In this document: one piece after another, positions 17,653 to 25,380 of the stretch
How positions within the stretch are numbered: the first letter of the stretch is position 1
Layout: the number at the start of each line of letters is the position of its first letter
NCBI GenBank assembly: GCA_966211765.1
Contig: CBIHOV010000027.1
Coordinates: 55,865 to 119,864, forward strand
Direction: 5' to 3'
DNA length: 64,000 nt
From: Paraflavitalea sp966211765
GTDB lineage: Bacteria; Bacteroidota; Bacteroidia; Chitinophagales; Chitinophagaceae
Program-made: the position numbers and the translations under genes
Notes under the pieces: generated by a model
What the model saw: the letters and a program-made list of their open reading frames with translations, nothing else
Told to the model about the DNA's origin: nothing
The model's database searches: none

Positions 17653-17668
17653 TGGCATGCATGTAGTC
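17653..17668 (+). promoter_or_regulatory. sigma-54-like element before the 2TM-cupin operon (weak -12)
   Basis: TTGGCA at 17652-17657 is a good -24 box; the -12 position reads TAGT instead of TTGC. It lies about 138 bp from the midpoint of the dyad pair and about 30 bp before the ATG at 17691. These spacings almost equal those at the LysR gene. Confidence 0.3.
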
Positions 17669-17690
17669 CTAATCTATCAAAATCAATTGT

Positions 17691-17915
17691 ATGACACATC
17701 CAACGCAATGGGGCCCCACTACCCCTATCGATCCTAAAAAAGGATTCAGGATCCACTTCATTGTTTTCCTGCTGGCCACCCCTGCCATCTGGCTTGTATG
17801 GTACCTGACCGACCAAACCTATCCCTGGCCGTTGTGGTCCACCCCGGCATGGGCGATCGGTGTGCTCTTCCACTACCTGGGCGTATTTGTTTTCAAAAAA
17901 TCAAAGTACAATTAA
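17691..17915 (+). CDS. small 2TM-domain membrane protein
   Basis: 74 residues with two hydrophobic segments, IHFIVFLLATPAIWLVWYL (about 22-40) and WAIGVLFHYLGVFVF (about 54-68), a short polar turn, and a Lys-rich end. This is the compact two-helix '2TM domain' seen across Bacteroidota, often fused to LytTR or other regulators and here free-standing. Its function is unknown. It opens a tight plus-strand operon: cupin after 11 bp, then CMD, double-ABM and DJ-1 genes. The candidate enhancer and sigma-54-like element lie directly upstream. Confidence 0.75.
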   Translation: MTHPTQWGPTTPIDPKKGFRIHFIVFLLATPAIWLVWYLTDQTYPWPLWSTPAWAIGVLFHYLGVFVFKKSKYN

Positions 17916-17926
17916 AGCACCCCATC

Positions 17927-18496
17927 ATGGATAAGCAACAAAAAACATTCAGGCGCATCGTCACAGGTCATGATGCGAATGGGAAAGCGATCATTGTTTC
18001 CGATGCACCTCCGGTACATACGCAATTGGTGGGCGGCCCTGGCGGCCCCACCTTCTTTGAAGTATGGCATACTTTGGAAACACCTGCCTTAATTCATGCC
18101 CTGCCCTATGAACCCGATGAGAAGGGTTTGGTATTACCCCCACCCAAAAGCGGCACTCGTATCCGGGCAATCGAATTTCCACCCGAAGGCGAAGAAATAC
18201 GAAAGCTCACTTCAACAGATGCTGCAGCTAAATTCAAATCGATGGGCGATGAGAAAGCATCTACCTCAGACGAAGCAGCGCCCCATCCGTTGATGCACCG
18301 CACAAAGACCGTCGATTACGGGATCGTACTGGAAGGAGAGATAACATTGGTCCTTGACCGCGGAGAGACGACCATCCAGGCGGGTGATATTGTTATTCAG
18401 AACGGTACCAACCATGCCTGGGCAAACCGGTCAGGTAAACCCTGCCGTATGATCTTCATCCTGATCGATGGAGAGTTTACCAATGAGATTGCCTAA
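17927..18496 (+). CDS. cupin domain protein
   Basis: 189 residues from the ATG at 17927; the longer open frame upstream overlaps the 2TM gene. The C-terminal half is a cupin barrel: DYGIVLEGEITLVLDRGE, then QAGDIVIQNGTNHAWANRSG with the conserved Gly and His. The N-terminal part (VTGHDANGKAIIVSDAPP) is typical of a Bacteroidota/Proteobacteria group often annotated simply as 'cupin domain-containing'. Usual metal ligands of motif 1 are poorly kept; His299-type clusters are absent. It may bind an aromatic or acyl ligand. It lies in the operon with a CMD protein, which could act on the same pathway (inference). Confidence 0.83.
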   Translation: MDKQQKTFRRIVTGHDANGKAIIVSDAPPVHTQLVGGPGGPTFFEVWHTLETPALIHALPYEPDEKGLVLPPPKSGTRIRAIEFPPEGEEIRKLTSTDAAAKFKSMGDEKASTSDEAAPHPLMHRTKTVDYGIVLEGEITLVLDRGETTIQAGDIVIQNGTNHAWANRSGKPCRMIFILIDGEFTNEIA

Positions 18497-18512
18497 CCAA
18501 TAAACGACCAAT

Positions 18513-19079
18513 ATGCGTATAAGACCGTTGCCACCAGACACCCTTAGCCCAGAGGTCCGCTATGTACACGACGAGATAGCCAGTCTCATTGGCCGGAGCC
18601 AAAGCCAGGTAAACATGCTCGATGCACAGGGGGCATTGCTGGGGCCTTTCCCGGCAATGCTACACTTCCCACAGTTCGGCATTCCAGCCCTGACCTTTTT
18701 GCGGTCGCTCGACATGCACGCAACCCTCGACAAGCGCGTGCGTGAAGTAGCCATATTGACCGTAGGAGCTGCCTTTGGCGCCCGCTTCGAACTGTATGCA
18801 CATGAGATCATGGCGGCAGCTTTTGGCCTGCCAGATGATACTATCGCTTCCCTTGCAACAGGTGGCCATCCCCATGGATTAAATGAACAGGAAACCATCG
18901 CGCATAATATCGCTTATGCATTGGCTACTGGTCATATTGTTCCCGCTTCCACGTACAACCAGGCGGTGCTGTTGCTTGGACAGGATGGTGTGGCAGAGCT
19001 CTTCTTCCTGATAAGCGGCTACTGCCTCATCGCCATGATCCTGAACGGCTTTGATATGCCTGCACCTCCCTTTGCTTAG
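18513..19079 (+). CDS. carboxymuconolactone decarboxylase (CMD) family protein
   Basis: 188 residues, all-helical. The CMD core is LDKRVREVAILTVGAAFGARFELYAHEIMA, with the conserved Arg-Glu and the final His, but without the CxxC of AhpD peroxidases. That points to the decarboxylase-like or unknown branch rather than a thiol peroxidase. It begins 16 bp after the cupin gene. With cupin, ABM and pirin genes nearby, aromatic or quinone metabolism is a reasonable guess, no more. A CTCCGAA half-site lies at 19169 in the 122-bp gap to the next gene. Confidence 0.82.
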   Translation: MRIRPLPPDTLSPEVRYVHDEIASLIGRSQSQVNMLDAQGALLGPFPAMLHFPQFGIPALTFLRSLDMHATLDKRVREVAILTVGAAFGARFELYAHEIMAAAFGLPDDTIASLATGGHPHGLNEQETIAHNIAYALATGHIVPASTYNQAVLLLGQDGVAELFFLISGYCLIAMILNGFDMPAPPFA

Positions 19080-19201
19080 CGTCCCTTAGTTTTTTTTGCC
19101 ACATTGGTGTCAGGCGTCCCCTTCTTTTACTTCTCAATTATGCTATACCAGACCGCAACTGACCTATGCTCCGAATTGATAAACATTAAACACCAACAGC
19201 A

Positions 19202-19972
19202 ATGACAGCAAAAGTTTTTTTATCACTATTCAACAAGGCGCTTTTATGGATCACTCTGTGCGGCTTGTTGAGCAACACCTACGCAATGGAAAAATTACCC
19301 AATACCAAACACCCGGCCCACAATGAAGGAGAAGTAACGGTATTGACACAGTACGAGGTGAAAAAAGGCTATAAAAAGAAGTTTCGCAAACTGCTTCGTA
19401 AGTATGTGCGACAGGCCATTGCCGACAAAAGCAATATCATGGCAGAAGCCTATTATGAACAGGAACATCCTTCCATATTATGGGTCATAGAAAGATGGGA
19501 CAGTCAAAGCGGACTGGAGAAAAGGAGGAACGGCGCAAAATTCAAATTGATCAAGGCATTAGCTGAAAAAAAACTTATACAACCTGCCAAAACGATCTAT
19601 GTAAAAGACCTGGAGCCCATTTCAAAAACAGCATGGAGAAAAGCGTCGGAAGAGGAAGACAAGCCGATCACTATTATGTTGTTTGTGGATAGCAAGGCAG
19701 GAACGGAAGCTACTTTTAAAGAAGTGTACCACAGGGCCATGCCGCAATTCCGGAGTGAGCCGGGTGTGATCAATTACCAGCTTTCACAATTGGAAGAAGA
19801 TAGTACGCAGTTTGTTACCTATGAAAAATTCCGGAGTGAGGACGCCTTTCAATATCACCTCAACTTTCCTCCTATACAGCCGGTGATCGATTATTTGAAT
19901 ACCAGCATCAAAAAACAACCTTTTCAAACTGGCCTTCACAGGCTGATTGAGTTTGCGCCTAAAAAGCGGTAA
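19202..19972 (+). CDS. secreted double ABM-domain protein
   Basis: 256 residues. A signal peptide (about 1-28; hydrophobic core ALLWITLCGLLSNTYA) is followed by two ABM-like halves: VTVLTQYEVKKG, NIMAEAYYEQ, ILWVIERWD, then ITIMLFVDSKAG, SEPGVINYQLSQLEE and AFQYHLNFPPI. The last 30 residues (VIDYLNTSIKKQPFQTG) also match the paralogue at 2989. Unlike that copy this one should be periplasmic. Lys/Arg-rich segments (KKGYKKKFRKLLRKYVR) are notable. ABM proteins act on quinols, heme or reactive carbonyls; no activity can be fixed here. It is probably co-regulated with the DJ-1 paralogue 52 bp downstream. Confidence 0.82.
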   Translation: MTAKVFLSLFNKALLWITLCGLLSNTYAMEKLPNTKHPAHNEGEVTVLTQYEVKKGYKKKFRKLLRKYVRQAIADKSNIMAEAYYEQEHPSILWVIERWDSQSGLEKRRNGAKFKLIKALAEKKLIQPAKTIYVKDLEPISKTAWRKASEEEDKPITIMLFVDSKAGTEATFKEVYHRAMPQFRSEPGVINYQLSQLEEDSTQFVTYEKFRSEDAFQYHLNFPPIQPVIDYLNTSIKKQPFQTGLHRLIEFAPKKR

Positions 19973-20024
19973 TGCCCCCTTCATAGATTTATAAACACAA
20001 TTATATACAACTAAAATTAAAACA

Positions 20025-20837
20025 ATGAGACCGATCAAACAGATCATGTTGGCAGGAATAGGTGCACTTACGGCATTTAATGCCGACGCCCAGGTAAAAG
20101 TACATGCCGCCCAGGTCAATGACCATGAATTATCGGTATTGAACCAACTGGCATCCCCTTCCGTAGTGGTCAACATGCCCGTATCGCAGTTATTGAATGC
20201 GCCGGGTAACGAAGCCTTACGGGCGTTCTTTTTTACGCCAGTAAAGGACGCAACGGTATTGAAAGGAAAAAAGATCGCGGTGATCGCTGCTGATGGTTTT
20301 GAGGAAATTGAACTACTAGGCCCCGTATGGTATTTCAAACAGCTAGGAGCTACAGTAGATATCGTGGCGCCCAAATACAATCCCGCCCCCGAAAGGTATG
20401 GCCTGATGTATCCTGAAATGTCAAAGACCCATATCATGGCCATACAATACCTGCAGCCGGTAGGCTGGATAAAATTTGACCGCACGGCCGACCAGATCAA
20501 GGTAAGTGATTATGATGCGGTGTTCATTCCCGGCGGTGCGTGGAACCCGGATAACCTGCGCTATGACAAGGACGTGATCAAGTTTATACAGGATTTCAAC
20601 AAGTCGGGCAAACTGATCGCGGCCATCTGTCACGCGCCCGTAGTACTGGCCTCTGCGGATATATTAAAAGGAAGAAAGTTGACAGGTTATTGGAACATAC
20701 AGGTGGACCTGAAAAACGCGGGAGCAACGGTATTGGAGCAATCTGTGGTAACAGATGGGAACCTGGTCACCAGCAGGCATCCTATTGATGTGGCCGATTT
20801 TTCAAGGGCCGTGGAAGCCTGGCTGATCAAAAAATAG
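20025..20837 (+). CDS. secreted DJ-1/PfpI family protein
   Basis: 270 residues with a signal peptide (1-22, ending NADAQ) and an N-terminal extension of about 60 residues before the DJ-1/PfpI core. The core shows KKIAVIAADGFEEIEL with Glu93/94, FIPGGAW, and the elbow AAICHAP with Cys202-His203, followed by TGYWNIQVDL and SRHPIDVADF. This is the PfpI/YhbO-like class and differs from the Hsp31-like DJ-1 at 1065. A periplasmic location is inferred. It closes the 2TM-cupin-CMD-ABM operon. The hairpin repeat at 20851 follows immediately. Confidence 0.85.
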   Translation: MRPIKQIMLAGIGALTAFNADAQVKVHAAQVNDHELSVLNQLASPSVVVNMPVSQLLNAPGNEALRAFFFTPVKDATVLKGKKIAVIAADGFEEIELLGPVWYFKQLGATVDIVAPKYNPAPERYGLMYPEMSKTHIMAIQYLQPVGWIKFDRTADQIKVSDYDAVFIPGGAWNPDNLRYDKDVIKFIQDFNKSGKLIAAICHAPVVLASADILKGRKLTGYWNIQVDLKNAGATVLEQSVVTDGNLVTSRHPIDVADFSRAVEAWLIKK

Positions 20838-20850
20838 CCAGTCATAATAA

Positions 20851-20891
20851 GTAAAAGGTGAGCCGCCCTTCGAGGGCGACCCACCTTTTAC
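20851..20891 (-). repeat. covarying hairpin repeat, copy A
   Basis: A hairpin with outer arms GTAAAAGGTG / CACCTTTTAC and inner arms around GCCCT-TCG-AGGGC. The inner core is shared with copies at 25319 and 60776, while the outer arms differ but stay complementary. Read on the minus strand all non-Watson-Crick positions are G-U, so the RNA of that strand folds best. It lies between convergent genes and may end both transcripts. Confidence 0.75.
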
Positions 20892-20970
20892 ACTCCCTTC
20901 AACAGGCTTCTCCAGGGTCTGGAAGCCGGAAAGAAAAACCTACTTAGCGTCTTTCGCAAGAGTCACAAGT

Positions 20971-22809
20971 CTATTTAACCGGTACTATTATTAAGGCCAG
21001 ACCGCCTTTTGCTTTAATACTAAAGGGAAGCTGATCGCCTCTTTTTAAGGTAATGATCCTTTTCGCAATACTTTGCTGCTCATTGTCTTCGTAGATGGTG
21101 GCGGTATAAATCTTTCCTTTGGCGAGGAAATCCAACTTAATAGAGCCCTGCCAGTCTTCCAGGCCTGCGGCATTGCCCACAAACCAGGTGTCGCCTTTTC
21201 TTCTGGCCACTGAAATGTTTTTCCCAATATCGCCAGATAGATAATGAGATTCATTCCACACCGTAGGCACGTATTTAAAGAATTCTATTTCTTCTTCATG
21301 GGTGTAATCAAGCGGCTTTCCATACCAGAAAATAGATTGCAGGGGACTGAAATAAACGACGGTCAACGCCAGCTGTTGCGCCTTGCTTACTTTCAGGTTC
21401 TTACTGAAGCTATTGGTAGCATTGGGATAACAGAAGGTAAAATCGGCAGGGCCGGCGAGAAAACGGGTAAAGGGCAACACGGTATTATGAAATGCATCGG
21501 GACTGTTCTCATCGCCGCGAATGCCCTCCTGGGTAAACAATTGGGGGTAGGCCCTGCTTAATCCTGTGGGTTTATAATTGTCGTGGATGTCCAATATAAA
21601 ACCATGGTCGTATACTTTCTTCATGGCACCTGCCAGCCAGGTCAATCCCTTTTGGGTGAGGCCATCTACAAAACCAAACTTCATACCGGCTACCCCCCAC
21701 TGTTTATACAAAGGGAGTATCGTATCGAGCCTGGCCCTCAGGCCCACATAGTTCACGTACAGGATCACGCCGACGCCTTTTTCCTTTCCATGCGCAATTA
21801 CTTTCGGCATATCAATAGCATCGATCACCTTCGTGGGGTCGGAAGACGAACGGAATTCGGCGCCATACCAACCTGCATCGAACATGATGTATTGGAATTG
21901 GTGGGCGGCAGCAAAGTCGATACATTCCAACCCGCTTTGGGTGGTCAGTTGCGCCCTGATCAATTTGCCGGGCTTTATCCAGTCGGGCACTTTTACTACA
22001 GGATCGCTTGCCAGTTTTAAATAGAGCTGGCTGTATGCGTGAAGGCCGATGGCTGAAGTCGCCATGCTGATGGTGCGCCAGGGTGTTTTATAGCCCCCAT
22101 TGAATGATACAGCAGTATCACGCATGAAGGTGACGGCCAGGCTATTGGGCGCTGTGCCTTTTTTCAATTCTGCTTTTGTATAACCCGTGTTATCGGCCTC
22201 TCCTATGCTGAGGTATAACTGCTGGCTGGTGAGGGTGGCCGGAAGATCACAGGACTTGCTGAATGTATCAAGGGAGCTGGGTGTGAATACAGACTCCTGG
22301 TTGTATTGGTACAGGGTATAAGCGCCTGCGAGATTAAAGGCGGTAAGCTCTGCATTGATAACGCCTACGGCATTATTGGCATTGGCGGGCAATTCGTACC
22401 GGAAGGCAATGCTCCCATCATAAGCCCGTACAAGGAGGATGAAAGAAACACCTTCGGCCTGACAGAACAGCCTGCGTTCATTACAACGGTTGGTGATCAC
22501 CTCGTCCTCGCCCAACGGCCAGGCAAACTTTTCGTTGTATTTTAAGTTGGCGGTACTGTTGACAACGATGTGCGCGGGTGGAACATTGTTGATCACCAGC
22601 CCCAGCGGGGACCAGTTGGTAACGGGCTTCTTCTGGTACGATACTTTGTACTCGAGCTTACCCCTTTCATTCACCCGGATCTCGCAGGTGGTTGTTTTGC
22701 CCGGAGACGCAATAAGCACCGGGCTGCCCGACTGTGCTGCGCTGAACTGATAGCCAGGGATCAACAGGCAAAGCAATACAACTATCTTGTTTTTACACAT
22801 AAGGGACAT
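20971..22809 (-). CDS. glycoside hydrolase family 97 protein
   Basis: 612 residues from the ATG at 22807-22809; another in-frame ATG is 9 bp further in. The longer frame upstream would run into the GH43 gene. It has a signal peptide (about 1-25), an N-terminal beta-sandwich, a (beta/alpha)8 barrel and a C-terminal beta domain, the GH97 order. Barrel motifs are FDAGWYG, WGVAGMKFGFVDG, DIHDNYKPTG and QEGIRGDENS. The residue after MKF is Gly where retaining GH97 alpha-galactosidases carry the nucleophile Asp. It may therefore belong to the inverting or a separate subgroup. Substrate: alpha-glucosides or alpha-galactosides. It lies 20 bp downstream of the GH43 gene in the same operon. Confidence 0.9.
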   Translation of the reverse strand: MSLMCKNKIVVLLCLLIPGYQFSAAQSGSPVLIASPGKTTTCEIRVNERGKLEYKVSYQKKPVTNWSPLGLVINNVPPAHIVVNSTANLKYNEKFAWPLGEDEVITNRCNERRLFCQAEGVSFILLVRAYDGSIAFRYELPANANNAVGVINAELTAFNLAGAYTLYQYNQESVFTPSSLDTFSKSCDLPATLTSQQLYLSIGEADNTGYTKAELKKGTAPNSLAVTFMRDTAVSFNGGYKTPWRTISMATSAIGLHAYSQLYLKLASDPVVKVPDWIKPGKLIRAQLTTQSGLECIDFAAAHQFQYIMFDAGWYGAEFRSSSDPTKVIDAIDMPKVIAHGKEKGVGVILYVNYVGLRARLDTILPLYKQWGVAGMKFGFVDGLTQKGLTWLAGAMKKVYDHGFILDIHDNYKPTGLSRAYPQLFTQEGIRGDENSPDAFHNTVLPFTRFLAGPADFTFCYPNATNSFSKNLKVSKAQQLALTVVYFSPLQSIFWYGKPLDYTHEEEIEFFKYVPTVWNESHYLSGDIGKNISVARRKGDTWFVGNAAGLEDWQGSIKLDFLAKGKIYTATIYEDNEQQSIAKRIITLKRGDQLPFSIKAKGGLALIIVPVK

Positions 22810-22829
22810 TCTTGGTTTCTCAGGCGATA

Positions 22830-23843
22830 TCAGGGTTGACCGTTCTCTAATTTCCATTCCCCGGTCTTTACATTCAGCGTAAAGGGTTTGGGTGCTGGCA
22901 ACCATAATTTGCCTTCCCCGATCTCCACGGGCATCCACAAATAACGGGAGTCCCATTGGGTGTCCGGCCTCCACTGATCGCCCATATAAATAACGGTGGT
23001 GCTTTTGGAGCCCTCTACTTTTATCAGCATGGTAGATTGTGAACCGTAGGTATTGGCGGCAGGCGGGGCTATGTCCGCGAACTCCGTCCAGGGACCGGCC
23101 AGCGTGGTGGCTGTAGCAAATTTATTGGGGTTGGGACGCCAGCCGGTGAGGGCTGAACCAATAGCGTAATACAATCCTTTGTAGTGTACGATGGCCCCGC
23201 CTTCGAGTGGTGCGTGAATGAAGCTGATTTCCTTTACCACATCCATGTAATCATCGGACAAGCCTGCAATGTAGAACCCTTTGGAGGGCCGGCTTTCAAA
23301 TACGAGGTAAGGGGTGCCATCATCGTCGATGAACTGGCCAATGTCCCTGCTTTCGTAGCCGAGGGGCCGGAAGCTTTTAACATAGGTAAAAGGGCCTTCG
23401 GGCTTCTTGCTGGTGGCCACACCTACACGGGCCAGCTTGTAGTGGCTGTCATCGAGATGAAAGTACATGACATAGGTCTTCGACTTTTTATGGTAATAGA
23501 CCTTGGGCCTTTCCAGCACCCATCTTCTGCCAAGGTTTTCAGGATCAGTGATCTTTAATACATCGCCCATGAATGTCCAGTTGATGAGGTCGGTGGACCG
23601 GTAACCGCTTACGTACCGGTAGTTGCTGTCGAGCCCTTTGGCGCGTTCCTCGCCATACCAGTAATAGGTCTTACCGATCTTAATGATGCCGCCGCCGTGG
23701 GCCTGGATATGGTTGCCAGCGGCATCGGGCCATATCTCACCCGGACTAATGACTGTTTTTTGCGCTGACAAGGAGCCAGTGATGAACAATAAGGATATCA
23801 TCAATAAGTATCCTCTTGCCGTTTTGATCCTATTCATTTTCAT
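22830..23843 (-). CDS. glycoside hydrolase family 43 protein (secreted)
   Basis: 337 residues with a signal peptide (about 1-27). It has a five-bladed propeller start IQAHGGGIIKIGKTYYWYGEER, and VSGYRSTDLINWTFMGD, typical of the GH43 subgroup related to exo-beta-1,3-galactanases. Later motifs include WVLERPKVYYHKKSKTYVMYFH, SRDIGQFIDDDGTPYLVF and APLEGGAIVHYKGLYYAIGS. The supporting Asp/Glu residues in FIDDDGTPYL and LEGGAI are at expected places, but the N-terminal catalytic Asp common in arabinanases is not obvious, as in the galactanase subgroup. It acts extracytoplasmically on galactan-type side chains (inference). Operon order is GH43 then GH97. Confidence 0.88.
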   Translation of the reverse strand: MKMNRIKTARGYLLMISLLFITGSLSAQKTVISPGEIWPDAAGNHIQAHGGGIIKIGKTYYWYGEERAKGLDSNYRYVSGYRSTDLINWTFMGDVLKITDPENLGRRWVLERPKVYYHKKSKTYVMYFHLDDSHYKLARVGVATSKKPEGPFTYVKSFRPLGYESRDIGQFIDDDGTPYLVFESRPSKGFYIAGLSDDYMDVVKEISFIHAPLEGGAIVHYKGLYYAIGSALTGWRPNPNKFATATTLAGPWTEFADIAPPAANTYGSQSTMLIKVEGSKSTTVIYMGDQWRPDTQWDSRYLWMPVEIGEGKLWLPAPKPFTLNVKTGEWKLENGQP

Positions 23844-23846
23844 AAA

Positions 23847-24060
23847 TTATTTAGCTCCTACTTTTTTATCAGGAGACGTTTTTTGGAACAGCCCCCCTTC
23901 CACCTGCTGCCCCACAAATATACGGGCCATATCGCCGGTATTGTAGCAGGCTGGTTTGCCGGGCTTATCACATGCCATCTCTCTGTCCGCATCGTGAAAA
24001 AGGTGACCTGCGCCAGCCCCTTCCCCATCTAAAAAATGCCAACACGCTTGTCGTAGATCA
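23847..24060 (-). pseudogene. possible C-terminal remnant of a gene upstream of GH43
   Basis: A minus-strand frame with protein-like sequence (DNTGDMARIF-like segment, TSPDKKVGAK end) stops 3 bp before the GH43 start. That is normal operon spacing. It has no credible start or N-terminal domain, and the residues further upstream look random. It may be the tail of a deleted carbohydrate-active gene. The rest of 23844-24156 holds nothing else recognisable. Confidence 0.25.
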
Positions 24061-24156
24061 AATCCAAACCGCACCCTGCTTGACCAAAAACAAGTAAAAT
24101 ACCAAATTCCCAGCCCTCCAAATCTGCACACAAATCCCTTTACGTAGGTGAGTTAT

Positions 24157-24453
24157 ATGAAGAACCAGTCACTGCAGAAAAGCCCGGTTGCTCCTATCCA
24201 GGGCGAACATGCCATGATCGAGACCTATGTCGTAAAGCAGATCCATGATGAGATCGAAAGCCTGCCAGCCCCCTGCAAAGAATTATTTAAACTTATTTTT
24301 TTCCATGATTTGAATATGGCCCAGGCGGCCAGGAGACTGAATATACCCTATAGAACTGCATTGAAGCACCAACAGCAGGCACTTTCATGCCTTCGCTTTA
24401 CGGTGCTCAAACAATGCCTGATCTATCAACCGGAAGCAGCACCTGCCCCCTGA
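24157..24453 (+). CDS. orphan sigma-70 region 4-like HTH protein
   Basis: 98 residues from the ATG at 24157; a GTG three codons earlier follows directly on a TAG. The segment from EIESLPAPCKELFKLIFFHDLNMAQAARRLNIPYRTALKHQQQALSCLR matches sigma factor region 4 (-35 recognition HTH) in layout. No region 2 is present and the upstream frame is closed, so this is not a full ECF sigma factor. It lies beside the GH43/GH97 operon and the OmpR-type system, so it could tune the polysaccharide locus (inference). It may also be a relic. Confidence 0.6.
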   Translation: MKNQSLQKSPVAPIQGEHAMIETYVVKQIHDEIESLPAPCKELFKLIFFHDLNMAQAARRLNIPYRTALKHQQQALSCLRFTVLKQCLIYQPEAAPAP

Positions 24454-24498
24454 TCCGGGGCGTCTGAACATGATCCGGATGCGCATCTCTGACATCAT

Positions 24499-24571
24499 AC
24501 GGTACTGTGCGGCAACTGTGCTAGTCGACATCCTTATACAGTAAATTTGAGTTTGAGCTGTACAGTACCGT
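24499..24571. repeat. 10-bp inverted repeat between convergent genes
   Basis: ACGGTACTGT (24499-24508) and ACAGTACCGT (24562-24571) are perfect inverted copies 53 bp apart. The right arm is followed by TTCTTTATT. It lies between the orphan sigma-like gene and the end of the OmpR-type regulator and could form a large-loop terminator. Confidence 0.35.
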
Positions 24572-24578
24572 TTCTTTA

Positions 24579-25283
24579 TTACCCGCCCAACTGCACATTG
24601 AAGACAAAACCAACTCCATACACATTAGTGATACTAATGTAGTTCGACCTGTTCAGGTGTTTCCTGAGACGGGAGATGAACACATCCAGGCTTCTGCCGA
24701 GGAAATAGTCATTCTCCCCCCACAAACGGGTCAATATTTCTTCCCGCTTTAAGATCCTGTTTTCGTTATGGAACAAGAATTCCAGCAACTCCGATTCCCT
24801 GGGCGTCAGAATAATGGCAGGATAGCTGCCGATGATCAGCTTCAGGGAATCTTTTTGAAATTTTACGTCCCCGCGCTCGATCATATGTCGACTCACCACC
24901 TCCTGGCTATTCGTGTTGCGCTTAATGATGTTCTTAATACGCAGCACCAGTTCATCAATATCAAAAGGCTTGGTGATATAATCATCCGCGCCCAGCTTCA
25001 ACCCATGCAACCGGTCCGAACGCTCATTGCGGGCAGTTAAAAACAAAAAAGGTACCTGCGGGTTGATATTGATGACCTTGATGGCCAGCTCAAAACCATC
25101 CATCTCCGGCATCGACACATCGATCAGCAGGATATCATATTTCCCCTGCGCGGCCTGGAACTTTGCCAGGGCTGCTTTACCATCCCTGGCCCAGTCAACG
25201 GTAAACTCCATGATCTCCAGGTATTGTTTTACAACATTCCCCAGGTCCACCTCATCTTCTACCAGCATGATCTTTGGCTTCAT
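24579..25283 (-). CDS. OmpR/PhoB-type response regulator
   Basis: 234 residues. The receiver has LVEDEVD, phospho-acceptor Asp55 (LLIDVSMPEMDG) and the switch Lys in YITKPFDIDEL. A winged-helix trans_reg_C domain follows from about 130 (LTPRESELLEFLF, then RSLDVFISRLRKHL and YGVGFVF). It is the partner of the sensor kinase 97 bp upstream on the same strand. The gap between them contains hairpin repeat copy B, which could reduce or process the transcript. It probably controls the divergent SusC/SusD operon. Confidence 0.93.
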   Translation of the reverse strand: MKPKIMLVEDEVDLGNVVKQYLEIMEFTVDWARDGKAALAKFQAAQGKYDILLIDVSMPEMDGFELAIKVININPQVPFLFLTARNERSDRLHGLKLGADDYITKPFDIDELVLRIKNIIKRNTNSQEVVSRHMIERGDVKFQKDSLKLIIGSYPAIILTPRESELLEFLFHNENRILKREEILTRLWGENDYFLGRSLDVFISRLRKHLNRSNYISITNVYGVGFVFNVQLGG

Positions 25284-25318
25284 AAATGTTCCTTTTAATT
25301 ACGAATGACAGCCTGACA

Positions 25319-25367
25319 TCTGGATCAGGGTGAGCCGCCCTTTGAGGGCGACCCACCCTGATCCAGA
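25319..25367 (-). repeat. covarying hairpin repeat, copy B, inside the kinase-regulator operon
   Basis: Outer arms CTGGATCAGGGTG (25320-25332) and CACCCTGATCCAG (25354-25366) flank the conserved core GAGCCGCCCT-TTG-AGGGCGACC. The core equals copy A except for one loop base; the outer arms differ from copy A but pair perfectly. On the transcribed minus strand the mismatches become G-U pairs. Confidence 0.78.
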
Positions 25368-25380
25368 AACGAAATCCCCC

